From positions 248,001 through 312,000 of the forward strand of contig CAZUEX010000002.1 in the NCBI GenBank assembly GCA_964619535.1: a DNA stretch of 64,000 nt, in the 5' to 3' direction. The position numbers were made by a program, and so were the translations under genes. The DNA comes from Leptonema sp964619535. GTDB taxonomy: Bacteria; Spirochaetota; Leptospiria; Leptospirales; Leptonemataceae. The notes below the pieces were generated by a model. It made no database searches. It saw only the letters and a list, made by a program, of their open reading frames with translations, and was not told where the DNA came from. Positions 27,610 through 36,410 of the stretch are shown piece after piece (the stretch's first letter is position 1; every line of letters begins with the position of its first letter).

Positions 27610-28695
27610 ATGAGGCATATCCTGCTGTCTGCGAGCCTTTTGGCGTTCGCTTTTGCCGTTACCGGCGGTTGTCAGAAAACAGTCGGTCAGCTGGTTAACG
27701 AGCGCATTGTCGATCCGATGTCGGGAACCCGTACCATCGATGTTTACCTGATGACCAACCGGGCCACAACCTCACGACTGCCTGCCTGCAACGGCAGTTA
27801 TTTTCGCAATTCTCCTGCCAATCGTTTACATGCTGCTACCTGCCGGGTCAGCGTACCGGGCAAACATGCCATCGGCGCTCTGGACGTTTCCGACGAACGG
27901 AATCCGGATCGGGAGGCCTACTTCATGATCGGAGGCTATAGCCATATGGCTGACCAGGCCTTCTATGATGTTGCCGCTGAAGCAAAGGAGGTCATGTTAT
28001 TTATTCATGGCTTTAACGTACCGTTTGAGGAGGCCGTACTGCGGGCTGCACAGCTAAAATACGATGCCAAGTATCAGAAGCCGGTGCTTCTGTTTACCTG
28101 GCCTGCGGGAGCAGGTGACGGTATGCTTGATGGCGTGCTTATGAACCGCACGTATGCAGAGAATCAGGCCAATGCGCGCAAATCCGTGGATCATCTGGCG
28201 CATGTACTGAGAGAGCTTGGCAGGCGGAACGTGAAAGTAAACCTCATTGTTCATAGCATGGGACATCAAATCGCCATACCGGCTATGCTGAAGCTGGTTC
28301 GCGAAGAGGGACTGGAATCCTTCTTAAACGAGGTGATTTTCAATGCTCCCGACTATCCTGCCGGTCAGTTTGCCGTGGACGTAGAGGATCTTGTAAAATC
28401 TGCGCGACGAATAACGGTATACTGTTCGCCCGGTGACAATGCCCTTGTTGCCTCGCAAAAGGTTAACGGAAACTATCGCATCGGAATGTGTCTTCGTATC
28501 GATGGCGTGGATATGATTAATGTGAACGAAATCGATGAGCCGGTGCTCGGTATAGGCGGTCTGGGGCATGGATACTACTCAGGTCGTGCAATCCTTGTGG
28601 ATCTCTATCAAACCCTGGATGGCATCGAGGCAGAGAAACGACTTTTTATTCGCAAAAGTAAATCGCGAATGGAGCATTACATTCTCAGACAGTAA
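27610..28695 (+). CDS. Alpha/beta-hydrolase lipoprotein (DUF900 type)
   Basis: 361 aa from the ATG at 27610, whose signal peptide MRHILLSASLLAFAFAVTGGC ends in a lipobox, so the protein is probably lipid-anchored. The core is an alpha/beta hydrolase: VMLFIHGFNVPFEEAVLRAA with the oxyanion HGFN, then LLFTWPAG, and the nucleophile elbow LIVHSMGHQIAIPAM in which Ser of HSMGH is catalytic. FNAPDYPAG follows. This is the DUF900 group of serine hydrolases often annotated as esterases; substrate unknown. It precedes the SSS symporter gene by 2 bp, so the two are likely cotranscribed, perhaps with the hydrolase releasing a substrate that the symporter takes up. Confidence 0.87.
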   Translation: MRHILLSASLLAFAFAVTGGCQKTVGQLVNERIVDPMSGTRTIDVYLMTNRATTSRLPACNGSYFRNSPANRLHAATCRVSVPGKHAIGALDVSDERNPDREAYFMIGGYSHMADQAFYDVAAEAKEVMLFIHGFNVPFEEAVLRAAQLKYDAKYQKPVLLFTWPAGAGDGMLDGVLMNRTYAENQANARKSVDHLAHVLRELGRRNVKVNLIVHSMGHQIAIPAMLKLVREEGLESFLNEVIFNAPDYPAGQFAVDVEDLVKSARRITVYCSPGDNALVASQKVNGNYRIGMCLRIDGVDMINVNEIDEPVLGIGGLGHGYYSGRAILVDLYQTLDGIEAEKRLFIRKSKSRMEHYILRQ

Positions 28696-28697
28696 TC

Positions 28698-30044
28698 GTG
28701 CTCGAGTTTATCCCCCCCATCCTGTATCTGCTCTTTCTTGTCTTTGTCGTCCTGCGCATTCGAGACCGCGAGGGGACGGCTGAGTCCTTTTACTTTGCTT
28801 CGCGTCGGCTGAAAACAAAAACCTCGATCATTTCTATGGTGGCCACAGAAACCTCGGTGGCTACCGTCCTGATTTTTCCTGGCGTTGGCTACCGCGATGA
28901 TCTGGGCATTCTATGGCTCTGCGCCGGCTACATTGTTGGCCGCATCATTGTAGCCCACTTTATTCTCGAGCGGATTCATCATTTTCAGGGAGTGTCGTTA
29001 TACGGCTTGCTGGGCAGCCCTCAGGCCGTTCCTGTGCTTTCGGGAACCTATCTGCTTGCCAAATATATGTCCGGAGGTGTTCGCTTTTATCTGGCCGCTC
29101 GCGCCATTGACGACCTCGTGGGCGGAGGAGTGGCCACCTGGGTTCTTGTAGCGGGGATCATTACAGGTCTGTACAGTCTGACGGGAGGACTGAAATCGGT
29201 GGTACTGACAGACCAGCTGCAGGGCGGCATTCTGCTTTTTGCCGGGCTGTGGTTTTGCTGGTATTTTTTCCCGTCCGATCTGCAGGTGCTGTCCGATGTT
29301 CGGTTTTACAGCCCCGCTATAGCGGTAGAGGGAAGGGGATCCCTGTTCCTCTTTTTCGGAGGGATGATTCTCACGCTGGGCAGCCACGGTGCAGACCAGG
29401 ATATGCTGCAGCGCATCTTTGCTGTGCGTGACATCAACAGCGCAAAGCGGTCGCTTGTGCTGTCCGGCCTGGCAACGACCGTCGTTATCTCCCTGTTTGC
29501 CATTACAGGGCTTCTGATGAAACGCAGCGGGTTGCAGGTGGATGAGGCATCGCCATTGATCGGTTTTATTGCCTCTGCCGATCCACTGACGAAAGGGCTG
29601 TTTCTTGTGCTGTTGCTTGCTGCGTCGATGTCAACCCTGGACTCGGCCATGCATGCTACCGGGGCCATCATCAAAGATCTGATGACACGGATCACAGGAA
29701 GCACAGAAGCGGTTCGGCGCTATTCGTTTTATTCGCTGGTTCTCTTCGTTCTTTTTGCGCTGGCATTCATTGAGATCGCACGCTTTTCCTATCGGGGAGA
29801 TTTCCTGGGGCTGGCCATGGGATCGATGAACTACGTTTACGGAGGGCTGATCGGTGTACTTCTTACGTTTGTTCTTGGTTCGCAGGCCGTGCAGGCGCCG
29901 GCTATCGTTGCAGCGATTGTGGCGGGGATGGTAACCACGGCTGTAGCCGAACTATCCGGTCTTTACTGGCCCCTTGTAACGATCCTGTCTGCAGGAGCGG
30001 CCACGGCTTCGGGATGGCTCTTGCAGCGCTTTGCTTCGCCTTGA
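28698..30044 (+). CDS. Sodium:solute symporter (SSS family)
   Basis: 448-residue polytopic membrane protein with about 13 hydrophobic segments. SSS-family landmarks are the N-terminal ESFYFASRRL, the unwound-helix area MVATETSVATVLIFPG, GLYSLTGGLKSVVLTDQLQG and DQDMLQRIFAV. LLLAASMSTLDSAMHATGA carries the Ser/Thr of the sodium site in helix 8. The substrate is not deducible; family members carry sugars, amino acids, vitamins or acetate. The start is GTG at 28698, two bases after the hydrolase stop; a ribosome site is not obvious, so coupling to the upstream gene is likely. It is convergent with ligA (6-bp gap). Confidence 0.92.
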   Translation: MLEFIPPILYLLFLVFVVLRIRDREGTAESFYFASRRLKTKTSIISMVATETSVATVLIFPGVGYRDDLGILWLCAGYIVGRIIVAHFILERIHHFQGVSLYGLLGSPQAVPVLSGTYLLAKYMSGGVRFYLAARAIDDLVGGGVATWVLVAGIITGLYSLTGGLKSVVLTDQLQGGILLFAGLWFCWYFFPSDLQVLSDVRFYSPAIAVEGRGSLFLFFGGMILTLGSHGADQDMLQRIFAVRDINSAKRSLVLSGLATTVVISLFAITGLLMKRSGLQVDEASPLIGFIASADPLTKGLFLVLLLAASMSTLDSAMHATGAIIKDLMTRITGSTEAVRRYSFYSLVLFVLFALAFIEIARFSYRGDFLGLAMGSMNYVYGGLIGVLLTFVLGSQAVQAPAIVAAIVAGMVTTAVAELSGLYWPLVTILSAGAATASGWLLQRFASP

Positions 30045-30050
30045 GGAGTG

Positions 30051-32156
30051 TTATCCAATCAGTTTCAGGAACTCCTCTTCACTGACAATGGTGATGCCAA
30101 GCTGCTCTGCCTTTTTTAGCTTGCTGCCTGCCTTCTCTCCGGCAAGAAGATGCGTGGTCTTCGTGCTGACGGATGATGTGGTCTTTCCGCCCCTTAGCTG
30201 TACTTCCTCCAGGGCCTTTTCTCGGGGCTTGAAATGCGCGAAGCTTCCGGTAACACACCATGTCTGGCCTTCAAAGATCGGAGGAAGTGAGGATTCTACC
30301 TCAGGAACACTGAAGTTCAATCCCAGTTCCTGAAGCCTTTGAATACGCCTGCGCAATTCGGGGTCTTTTAGCTGTCTGAGGATCTCTGCGGCCGTTTCTT
30401 TGCCGATGCCATGCATGGCATTCAGCTGCTCGTCCGCATCCTCTCTGTCGACAAGGGCAAAGATCTGTTCGATGGACCGATAGCCTTCGCGAATCAAAAT
30501 ATCTGTAACTGCCGGACCAATTTCGCGAAGCCCCAGTGCCGGTAGCAGCCGTCGCATGTCCCTTTTCTTTGATTCTCTAATGCCGTCGATGATCAGGTCT
30601 ACCGACTTGCGACCAAGTCCTTCGATGGCTTCGGCCTCTTCGCGTCTTGTTTCGAATGTATAAATGTCTTCGATCGTCCGAATCAGTCCTGCCTGAAAAA
30701 GTGTGCGCAGGGTTTTTTCGCCGAGGCCGGCTATGTCCATCTGTTTTCGGCCGCAGAAAAAGATCAGCCCGTGGATCAGCTTTTCTTCGCAATGGGGATT
30801 GGGGCAGTAACGATCAACGACGTCTTCTTCGCGTTTCAGTTCTGTCTGACAGGATGGGCATACGTCAGGGAAAGCAAAGGCCGGTCCCGAGCCTGGATCC
30901 ACGACCTCCTCTACAGCCGGTATAATCTCTCCGCGTTTGCTGACGATGACCCTCGATCCGATGCGAACATCAAGGCGTTCAATGTAATCTGCATTGTGAA
31001 GTGTTGCATAGCTTACCGTTGTGCCGGCAAGCTGGACCGGCTTCAGACGGGCACGAGGAGTGATACGCCCGGTTCTACCAACAAAGACTTCGATGTCTTC
31101 TACGGTGGTTTCGGCCAGTTCGGGTTCGAATTTCAGCGCAATGGCCCAGCGTGGAGAGGCAGCGGTAAATCCCAGCTCTTCTCTCAGCTGTCGATCATCG
31201 ACCTTCAAAACAAGCCCATCGACGGGAAACTCAACGGAATCGGCAGCCCGTTTGAATTCGTCGATGGTCTTCTCCAGGTCTGCAAACGCTACGGTGCGGC
31301 TGTCGGCAAAAACGGGCAACCCCAGGTCCTCTGCAAGGGATAGGGCCTCTGTGTCTGTGCGGACGGTTTTATCTTCGAAATGAACGTCGAAGGCCACCCA
31401 GCGAATCGGTCTTCTTGCAGTTGACGAAGCCTTCTTCTGTTTCAGCGAGCCGGATGTGAGGTTTCGTGGATTGGCATAGATGCTACCGGCTTCTTCATTG
31501 AATCGGCCGAAGTCCGCATATGTCATATAGGCCTCACCTCTGGCGATGAGGTTCACCGGTTTTTTCAGTGTAAGAGGAATACTGCGAATGGTCATGGCAT
31601 TGGGTGTGATATCATCACCAACATTGCCCGTGCCTCGTGTGACGCCATGTTTCAGACGACCCTTCTCATAGTAGAGAACCAGGGTGGCTCCATCGACCTT
31701 CCACTGTACGTTAAAGTGTACATCGCCATTTGCTTCGGCCATTCTTGAGGCCCAATCCATGGCTTCTGCATTGCTGTAGGTATTGGAAAGAGAGAGCACC
31801 CGGATCTTATGTTCAAAACGCGGGAAATCGTGCTCCAGATCGGAGCCCACAGCAGCCGTGGGGGAATCTTCTGGAATCAGGGCAGGATATTGACGTTCCA
31901 GGTCACGCAGTTCGTCGAGCAGGCGATCGAAGGTACGATCCGATATCTCGGGCTCACTCTTTCTATAGTACAGGTGCTGGTGATATCGCAGGTAGTCTGC
32001 CAGCTCCTGCATGTAGCGGCCGATTGCATCCGGATCATCGACGGAGGGACGAATCGGCCGACGTGGCCGTTCTGTAGAATCAGACCTGGAGCTTGGGCTC
32101 TCTGCTTTCTTTGCGCTCGCAGCGGCCTTTTTCTTTGAGGATCTTACAGCGGCCAT
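30051..32156 (-). CDS. ligA: NAD-dependent DNA ligase
   Basis: Joins nicks in DNA with NAD+ as the adenyl donor. 701 aa as drawn. The adenylation core has HQHLYYRKSEPEISDRTFDRLLDEL, then WKVDG with the adenylated Lys near residue 153, and later ASPRWAIALKFE. The usual Glu two places before that Lys is Gln here. The zinc finger is CPSC and CPNPHC; a helix-hairpin-helix region follows (IEGLGRKSVDLI, MHGIGKETAAEIL), then a BRCT domain at the end (WCVTGSFAHF). The first 45 residues are a Lys/Ser/Ala-rich extension that overlaps the 3' end of the fur-like gene by 77 bp; a start at Met49 (32012) would give a typical ligase N-terminus. Neither start has a clear ribosome site. Confidence 0.94.
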   Translation of the reverse strand: MAAVRSSKKKAAASAKKAESPSSRSDSTERPRRPIRPSVDDPDAIGRYMQELADYLRYHQHLYYRKSEPEISDRTFDRLLDELRDLERQYPALIPEDSPTAAVGSDLEHDFPRFEHKIRVLSLSNTYSNAEAMDWASRMAEANGDVHFNVQWKVDGATLVLYYEKGRLKHGVTRGTGNVGDDITPNAMTIRSIPLTLKKPVNLIARGEAYMTYADFGRFNEEAGSIYANPRNLTSGSLKQKKASSTARRPIRWVAFDVHFEDKTVRTDTEALSLAEDLGLPVFADSRTVAFADLEKTIDEFKRAADSVEFPVDGLVLKVDDRQLREELGFTAASPRWAIALKFEPELAETTVEDIEVFVGRTGRITPRARLKPVQLAGTTVSYATLHNADYIERLDVRIGSRVIVSKRGEIIPAVEEVVDPGSGPAFAFPDVCPSCQTELKREEDVVDRYCPNPHCEEKLIHGLIFFCGRKQMDIAGLGEKTLRTLFQAGLIRTIEDIYTFETRREEAEAIEGLGRKSVDLIIDGIRESKKRDMRRLLPALGLREIGPAVTDILIREGYRSIEQIFALVDREDADEQLNAMHGIGKETAAEILRQLKDPELRRRIQRLQELGLNFSVPEVESSLPPIFEGQTWCVTGSFAHFKPREKALEEVQLRGGKTTSSVSTKTTHLLAGEKAGSKLKKAEQLGITIVSEEEFLKLIG

Positions 32157-32577
32157 ATAGGTTCAGGGAGTGGTCTGTCAGTTCAAACTGGTATTCCGTG
32201 GCCACCTCGGACTGGATCTTCTCGATGGCCGGCGCATAAAACTCTTCGATGTGCCCGCAATCCAGACAGACAAGGTGGTCATGATGTTCCCTTGCCGGAA
32301 TGTACTCATAGTACTTCGAACTGGCACCAAAATCATGTTCCGTAAGCTGGCCGGATTCTACAAGCAGTGAAACAATCCGGTAAATGGTTGCCCTTGATAT
32401 TTCACCACGGCGGTCTTTCAGTTCTTCGGCCAGGCTATCAACGGTAAAGTGAGAACCAAGAGTGAAAATCTTCTCGGCAACGAGGAGTCGCTGATTCGTG
32501 ATTTTCAAGCCCTTCTGTTTCAGGTAGTTTGAGAACTGCGAGATCTCTTTGTGAATATCGGGGGGATGTTTTTCCAT
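32080..32577 (-). CDS. Fur/PerR-family metal-dependent transcriptional regulator
   Basis: 165 aa. The winged helix has KITNQRLLVAEKIF and the recognition helix ISRATIYRIVSLL. The metal-binding part carries REHHDHLVCLDCGHIEEFYAP, with the HHDH cluster and the first CxxC of the structural zinc site; the second pair is spread out (C in LYGRC and C in KGRC). Fur, PerR and Zur-like functions cannot be separated from this. Fur proteins bind A/T-rich inverted repeats, and the divergent region upstream holds one at 32687-32708, so self-regulation is possible. ligA starts inside its 3' end, so the two genes probably share a message. The C-terminus (KESREPKLQV) is charged and unconserved. Confidence 0.92.
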   Translation of the reverse strand: MEKHPPDIHKEISQFSNYLKQKGLKITNQRLLVAEKIFTLGSHFTVDSLAEELKDRRGEISRATIYRIVSLLVESGQLTEHDFGASSKYYEYIPAREHHDHLVCLDCGHIEEFYAPAIEKIQSEVATEYQFELTDHSLNLYGRCKILKEKGRCERKESREPKLQV

Positions 32578-32686
32578 TGCGACTCTACTCTCTGCAAATC
32601 AGTCTGTATGTCTTACCGGTTTCGAGGGGTTCAGGATCGTTGCCGCATTCTGCCAAAAAAAGAAAGAAGCGACGGTATCCAGAAAA

Positions 32687-32708
32687 ATTATGCTCGCAAT
32701 ATCATAAT
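32687..32708. promoter_or_regulatory. A/T-rich dyad in the fur-like/pilZ divergent region
   Basis: ATTATG (32687-32692) and CATAAT (32703-32708) form a perfect 6-bp inverted repeat with a 10-bp spacer, inside an A/T-rich stretch. It is flanked by two copies of GTATCCAGA, at 32675-32683 and 32720-32728. It sits between the divergent fur-like and PilZ genes, where a Fur-family operator could control both. The dyad is longer-spaced than the canonical Fur/PerR box, so the assignment is tentative. Confidence 0.35.
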
Positions 32709-32767
32709 AAAAACCGGTAGTATCCAGACAAGAAGTTTTCGCAGAGTGTCCGGGGGAAGGAACAAAA

Positions 32768-33154
32768 GTGAACGTTGTAGGTGGAGCGGGGGATGGCTCG
32801 GAAAGAAGGCGGTTCCCGCGAGCAGATCTTGTGTTTCGGGTAAGGTATCGCTCGATTCGTTCAGGACCGGTTTCGGCCGACGTGCCGAAGCCTTCGCGCG
32901 CGACCGGCCGCGATATTTCACTTGGAGGCGTGTCCTTTCGGCGCACCGATGTACTGGATGTTGGCGATGTTTTGCATATGTCCTTTTATTTTGATGAGCT
33001 GCCAGGTGAGATCGCCGCTGTTGGTCGGGTGATCCGCTCCTGGGATGAAAGCGATGAACCGCTTGTGGCCGTGCGCTTTACCGTCATTGATCCCGATGAC
33101 TGCAACATCCTGGACAGCTACATCCGTCAGTATGAAGGACGGGCAGAGTCGTAG
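32768..33154 (+). CDS. PilZ-domain (c-di-GMP-binding) protein
   Basis: A single-domain protein of 128 aa. The c-di-GMP motif is complete: RRRFPRADL carries the RxxxR loop near the N-terminus and DISLGGVSF carries the (D/N)xSxxG strand. It has no membrane segment or other domain, so it acts as a stand-alone effector that binds c-di-GMP and presumably a protein partner; motility, adhesion or matrix control are the common roles. The GTG start is supported by GGAAGG at good spacing. It is divergent from the fur-like gene and convergent with thiL (5 bp). Confidence 0.9.
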   Translation: MNVVGGAGDGSERRRFPRADLVFRVRYRSIRSGPVSADVPKPSRATGRDISLGGVSFRRTDVLDVGDVLHMSFYFDELPGEIAAVGRVIRSWDESDEPLVAVRFTVIDPDDCNILDSYIRQYEGRAES

Positions 33155-33159
33155 CCTGC

Positions 33160-34065
33160 TTAGAAGTGTTCGAAGCCGCGATTGTCCGGAACGATGGCTT
33201 CGGTTTCACTGTCTGACTGGAAAACGGCCAGGCCCGGTACCCCTTCCATAACCCTGCCGATCACCGTAACCGGCAGCTCTGTTTGCAGATCAGAAGGAGC
33301 ACAGAAGATCAGCTCGTATTCCTCACCCGATATGGCCCTTTCAAGGGCTGGCATGATGGCAGCCAGTTCTTCATCGCAGGGGATGCTTTCCAGATGAAGA
33401 TGGAAGCGCAGTCCTGCTGCACGGGCATATCGTTCCAGATCCTGCAAGAGACCGTCGGATAGATCCATCATACCATGAACATCCGGGTTTGACCTGAGCG
33501 TCCGTGCCCAGTCCAGCCGGGACTGAGGAGCCAGGTGCCGTTGCAGAGCCCTTGCTCTTAGCTGGCCCGTCAGTGGTCTTTCGCCCGTCAGGTGTTTCAG
33601 GCCGGCAAGGGAAAGGCCTGCTGTTCCTGTCATGAAAATGGCATCGCCCGGTCTGGCCCGCCGATGCAGTGGCCGTTTCGTTTTACCGGCCATCGTCAAA
33701 CTGAATATATATGTCTGGTTTCGAAACGTATCTCCGCCGATCAGCCTGCACCTGTGCTGTTCACATTCTTCGCGAAAGGCCCTGGCAAAACGCCTGAGGA
33801 ACTTATCGTCTGCATCAGCGGGAACGCCCATCTGCAGCACACACCATTCGGGATCTCCACCACCTGCAGCAAGGTCGCTTATGTTGCTCTGAAAAAGCTT
33901 CCGTGCAAGCAGCTCGGGAGGATGCCATTCCAGCCGGAAGTGAGTGTTTTCGACCATGCTGTCGCCCGTGATGATCTGAGACGAGGCAGGCAGAAAGGCA
34001 CAGTCATCAACGGGGACCTTGCCCTTTTCAAAAAAAAGATCGATGATCTGGAGTTCGTCAAGCAT
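33160..34065 (-). CDS. thiL: Thiamine-monophosphate kinase
   Basis: Makes thiamine diphosphate, the active cofactor, from thiamine monophosphate with ATP. 301 aa from the ATG at 34065; a GTG one codon earlier is also possible. AIR-synthase-fold landmarks are an N-terminal block (KVPVDDCAFLP, ITGDSMVENTHF), SNISDLAAGGGDPEW, LIGGDTF and MMDLSDGLLQDLERYARAAG, with the acidic residues that bind Mg-ATP, and later SGEEYELIFCA. The start overlaps the 3' end of the unknown upstream gene by 8 bp, so the two are translationally coupled. Other thiamine genes are not in the window. Confidence 0.93.
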   Translation of the reverse strand: MLDELQIIDLFFEKGKVPVDDCAFLPASSQIITGDSMVENTHFRLEWHPPELLARKLFQSNISDLAAGGGDPEWCVLQMGVPADADDKFLRRFARAFREECEQHRCRLIGGDTFRNQTYIFSLTMAGKTKRPLHRRARPGDAIFMTGTAGLSLAGLKHLTGERPLTGQLRARALQRHLAPQSRLDWARTLRSNPDVHGMMDLSDGLLQDLERYARAAGLRFHLHLESIPCDEELAAIMPALERAISGEEYELIFCAPSDLQTELPVTVIGRVMEGVPGLAVFQSDSETEAIVPDNRGFEHF

Positions 34066-34990
34066 CACGCTTCTCCGGATGTCTGAGGAGGAGACCTCCC
34101 GGGCTGTTACGGTTTTCATAGAGTCTGTATAACCAGTGAAAGGGCAGTGAAACACGGAGGTGTTGCATAAGCGAAGACAGGGCATGAAAAAGTCTGTCAG
34201 GATTTCGGTCAAGCAATCGGAATGACCTGCCCTGCAGGATGTGTTCGCAGTCTCGAAATCCGTCAAAGGTCTGCAAGGGGCCGGGTACGGTAGAAAATCG
34301 TTTCAGGGAAGGATCAAACAGAAACAGGGCCTCTATTATGGCAAGAGCGGCTTCCAGTGGTTCGAAGATGCGTACCGTGAAAGGAGACAGGGCTCGCTGG
34401 ATCAACATGGGATCGGGCCCTGGGCTTGAAAAGTCGCGCAGGGCCCACAGCCGCAGAACGCGTCCGGAGCGTTCGCGCTCGACTGACAGGGCATGCATGG
34501 CCGGTAAGAAATCGCCGCGATCAAGGTCAAAGACAACGTGGAGCTCCTCTGCTTCATCACCGGCTGCGCGCAGTTCAGGAAGGACCTGTACGAAATCATC
34601 GGCGTTTCGAATGTCGGCCCTTGTACGCATGCCGGCGAACAGAAAGATCTGACGAAAGAGATGTAAAAATCCCTGCTTTCCAACAAAGAGCAGGGCATGA
34701 CCCGTTCCCGGCGACACGGGCAGAGGATCGCAGGGATAGCGGTCAGGGAAATGAACGGCTGCAACGCCGCTTTCAAACAGAGCTTCTACCTGCGAATCGT
34801 CCTCGGTCCAGACCTGCAGTGGCAGGCCATACGAAAGAAGATCGACGATTGTCTGCAGTGGCAGATCCGGAAAGCAGACGTCTTTCTGTAGCAGGGCAGG
34901 CGCCGGATACTGCTCAAAGTGATAGCCGGGCAGCCTCTGTGGCAGAGAGGAGCGAGTATGGGGCGAAAGAGATAGACCGCAGATAATCAT
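34058..34990 (-). CDS. Unknown protein, coupled to thiL
   Basis: Not recognised. 310 aa from the ATG at 34990, which has a short GGA before it; the frame is open further up to 35173, but that would overlap the divergent rhomboid start. No membrane segment or signal peptide is evident. The text is compact and leucine-rich, with strand-helix alternation (HALLFVGKQGFLHLFRQIFLFAG, ELHVVFDLDRGDFLPAMHAL) suggesting an alpha/beta fold. DLDRGDF carries an acidic cluster that might bind metal, but this is speculative. It overlaps thiL by 8 bp, so a shared role, or simply shared expression, with thiamine diphosphate supply is implied. Base composition matches its neighbours. Confidence 0.72.
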   Translation of the reverse strand: MIICGLSLSPHTRSSLPQRLPGYHFEQYPAPALLQKDVCFPDLPLQTIVDLLSYGLPLQVWTEDDSQVEALFESGVAAVHFPDRYPCDPLPVSPGTGHALLFVGKQGFLHLFRQIFLFAGMRTRADIRNADDFVQVLPELRAAGDEAEELHVVFDLDRGDFLPAMHALSVERERSGRVLRLWALRDFSSPGPDPMLIQRALSPFTVRIFEPLEAALAIIEALFLFDPSLKRFSTVPGPLQTFDGFRDCEHILQGRSFRLLDRNPDRLFHALSSLMQHLRVSLPFHWLYRLYENRNSPGGLLLRHPEKRDA

Positions 34991-35153
34991 TCCACTATCA
35001 GGGGGCATAAGGATACAGGCCGCCAGGTGACCATTTGTCAGAAATGACAGGTGTAAAGGCCACAGGAATACGGGAAAAAAACGGGAAAGTGGTTTTCTCC
35101 TCGTGCATCCCTGCTTTCCTTGAACCTGGAGCGCCTGGCTCCGGAGTACTGTT

Positions 35154-36017
35154 ATGAATAGGGCCCCCGTCACCAGATTTCTTGTTATAGCAAATACGGG
35201 AATTCATATTTTGCTCGTGTTCTGGGCCATTTCGCATCCGACCTTCAGCGTGCAACGGTTCTACGATACCTGGGGCCTGGTTCCGGCAGATTTCTGGCTG
35301 GGAGCCGTATATCAACCACTTACGTCGATGTTTCTGCATGGAGGCTGGCTCCATCTTCTCGTCAATATGATTGCCCTCTGGTCCCTGGGAACGGCCATAG
35401 AGATGACCGTCGGTCCGTCTCGCTTTGGCCTGCTTTATATCTTTTCGGGCCTTACCGGAGCCCTGTTTGTTGTTGTCTTTCAAAGTAACCTGGGGAGTCC
35501 GACGGTCGGAGCGTCTGGAGCCATCATGGGGCTTCTGGCTGCCATCGCCATCTTCTATCCGCGCTCCGAGATGTTGATTCTCTTTTTTCCGATGAAGGCC
35601 CGAACGGCGGCCATCGTTATTGGCCTGATATCCGTACTGCTGGCCCTGTATGATCGATCCTCGGGGATTTCGCACCTGGGGCACCTCGGTGGTTTAATCG
35701 GCGGGATCCTCTATACGAAGTTCGTTTTACAGCTTGATTTCCTTCGTAACGACCTGCACCACGAGCAGGGCACGGTATTTCGCATGAGGCGCACTCCGGA
35801 TCCGCAGGCAGGTCTTGAGGCCGAGCTGCGTCGCGTCATGGAAGAGCTGCAGCGGGAGCGCAGAGGCGAAGCGGCGCCTAAACCGGACTCCGACCCGCAG
35901 TCCGGCTGGACACAGCCCGAACCCTTTAACGAGGTCATCCGCGAAGAGCCACAGGACTCACCTACGGAACGGCGAATCTACTTTGATCCGGTAACGGGGC
36001 GATTTTACGTCAGGTAA
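35154..36017 (+). CDS. Rhomboid-family intramembrane serine protease
   Basis: Cleaves membrane proteins within the bilayer. The 287-residue protein has six membrane segments in its first 200 residues. Catalytic motif GASGAIMG carries the Ser near residue 121, and the His partner is in ISHLGHLGGLIGG near 174. The family's HGGWLHLLVNMIALWSLG with its WR/HLLxNM block is complete. The last 90 residues are a charged cytoplasmic tail, proline-rich near the end, lacking a known domain. The substrate is unknown. It is divergent from the unknown gene upstream of thiL and convergent with the STAS gene (19-bp gap). Confidence 0.92.
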   Translation: MNRAPVTRFLVIANTGIHILLVFWAISHPTFSVQRFYDTWGLVPADFWLGAVYQPLTSMFLHGGWLHLLVNMIALWSLGTAIEMTVGPSRFGLLYIFSGLTGALFVVVFQSNLGSPTVGASGAIMGLLAAIAIFYPRSEMLILFFPMKARTAAIVIGLISVLLALYDRSSGISHLGHLGGLIGGILYTKFVLQLDFLRNDLHHEQGTVFRMRRTPDPQAGLEAELRRVMEELQRERRGEAAPKPDSDPQSGWTQPEPFNEVIREEPQDSPTERRIYFDPVTGRFYVR

Positions 36018-36036
36018 GCGATAAGCGGGCAGGTCA

Positions 36037-36378
36037 TCAGTCTTCGAAGCTATCAATGGCTTCATCGATGGACTTGTAGATTTCGAAGATCATCGATAGC
36101 TGTGTAAGGTTCATCAGGTTTTCAATATCGCTGTTCAAGCCCGAAAAGACGATGCGTCCCTTTAGATAATCGATGTGTTTGTAAATGTTCAGGAAAAGTC
36201 CCAGAGCCTGCGAATTGATGAAGGGCACCTTCTTCATATCCACAATGAACTTTGGAGCAGCATCGGGTTTGATGAACTGCTCCATACGTTCTGCCAGTTG
36301 ATACTCGTCACCGGATTTAATGGCGCCTTCAATCTGAAGAATGGTGACCTCGCCTCGAGTGGCTACTTTGATTTTCAT
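36037..36378 (-). CDS. STAS-domain protein (anti-sigma-factor antagonist type)
   Basis: 113 aa, essentially one STAS domain: VTILQIEGAIKSGDEYQLAERMEQF, then FIVDMKKVPFINSQALGLFLNIYKH and RIVFSGLNSDIENLMNLTQL. Aligning FINSQALG with the FMDSTGLG-type loop of RsbV keeps the phosphorylatable Ser, although Asp is Asn and the Gly is Ala. In the family, dephospho-antagonist frees a sigma factor by trapping its anti-sigma kinase. No such kinase is present here; instead it is the third gene after a sigma-like protein and a small protein, separated by 32 bp. I infer a role in the same switch. Confidence 0.88.
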   Translation of the reverse strand: MKIKVATRGEVTILQIEGAIKSGDEYQLAERMEQFIKPDAAPKFIVDMKKVPFINSQALGLFLNIYKHIDYLKGRIVFSGLNSDIENLMNLTQLSMIFEIYKSIDEAIDSFED

Positions 36379-36410
36379 ATGTTCAAAAAACTACTGAGAA
36401 ACTTTTCCGT

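Noticed and set aside
36037..36378. Loss of the phosphorylatable Ser in the STAS protein
   Set aside because: Aligned on the RsbV-type loop, the Ser of FINSQALG occupies the phosphorylation position; only its neighbours differ.
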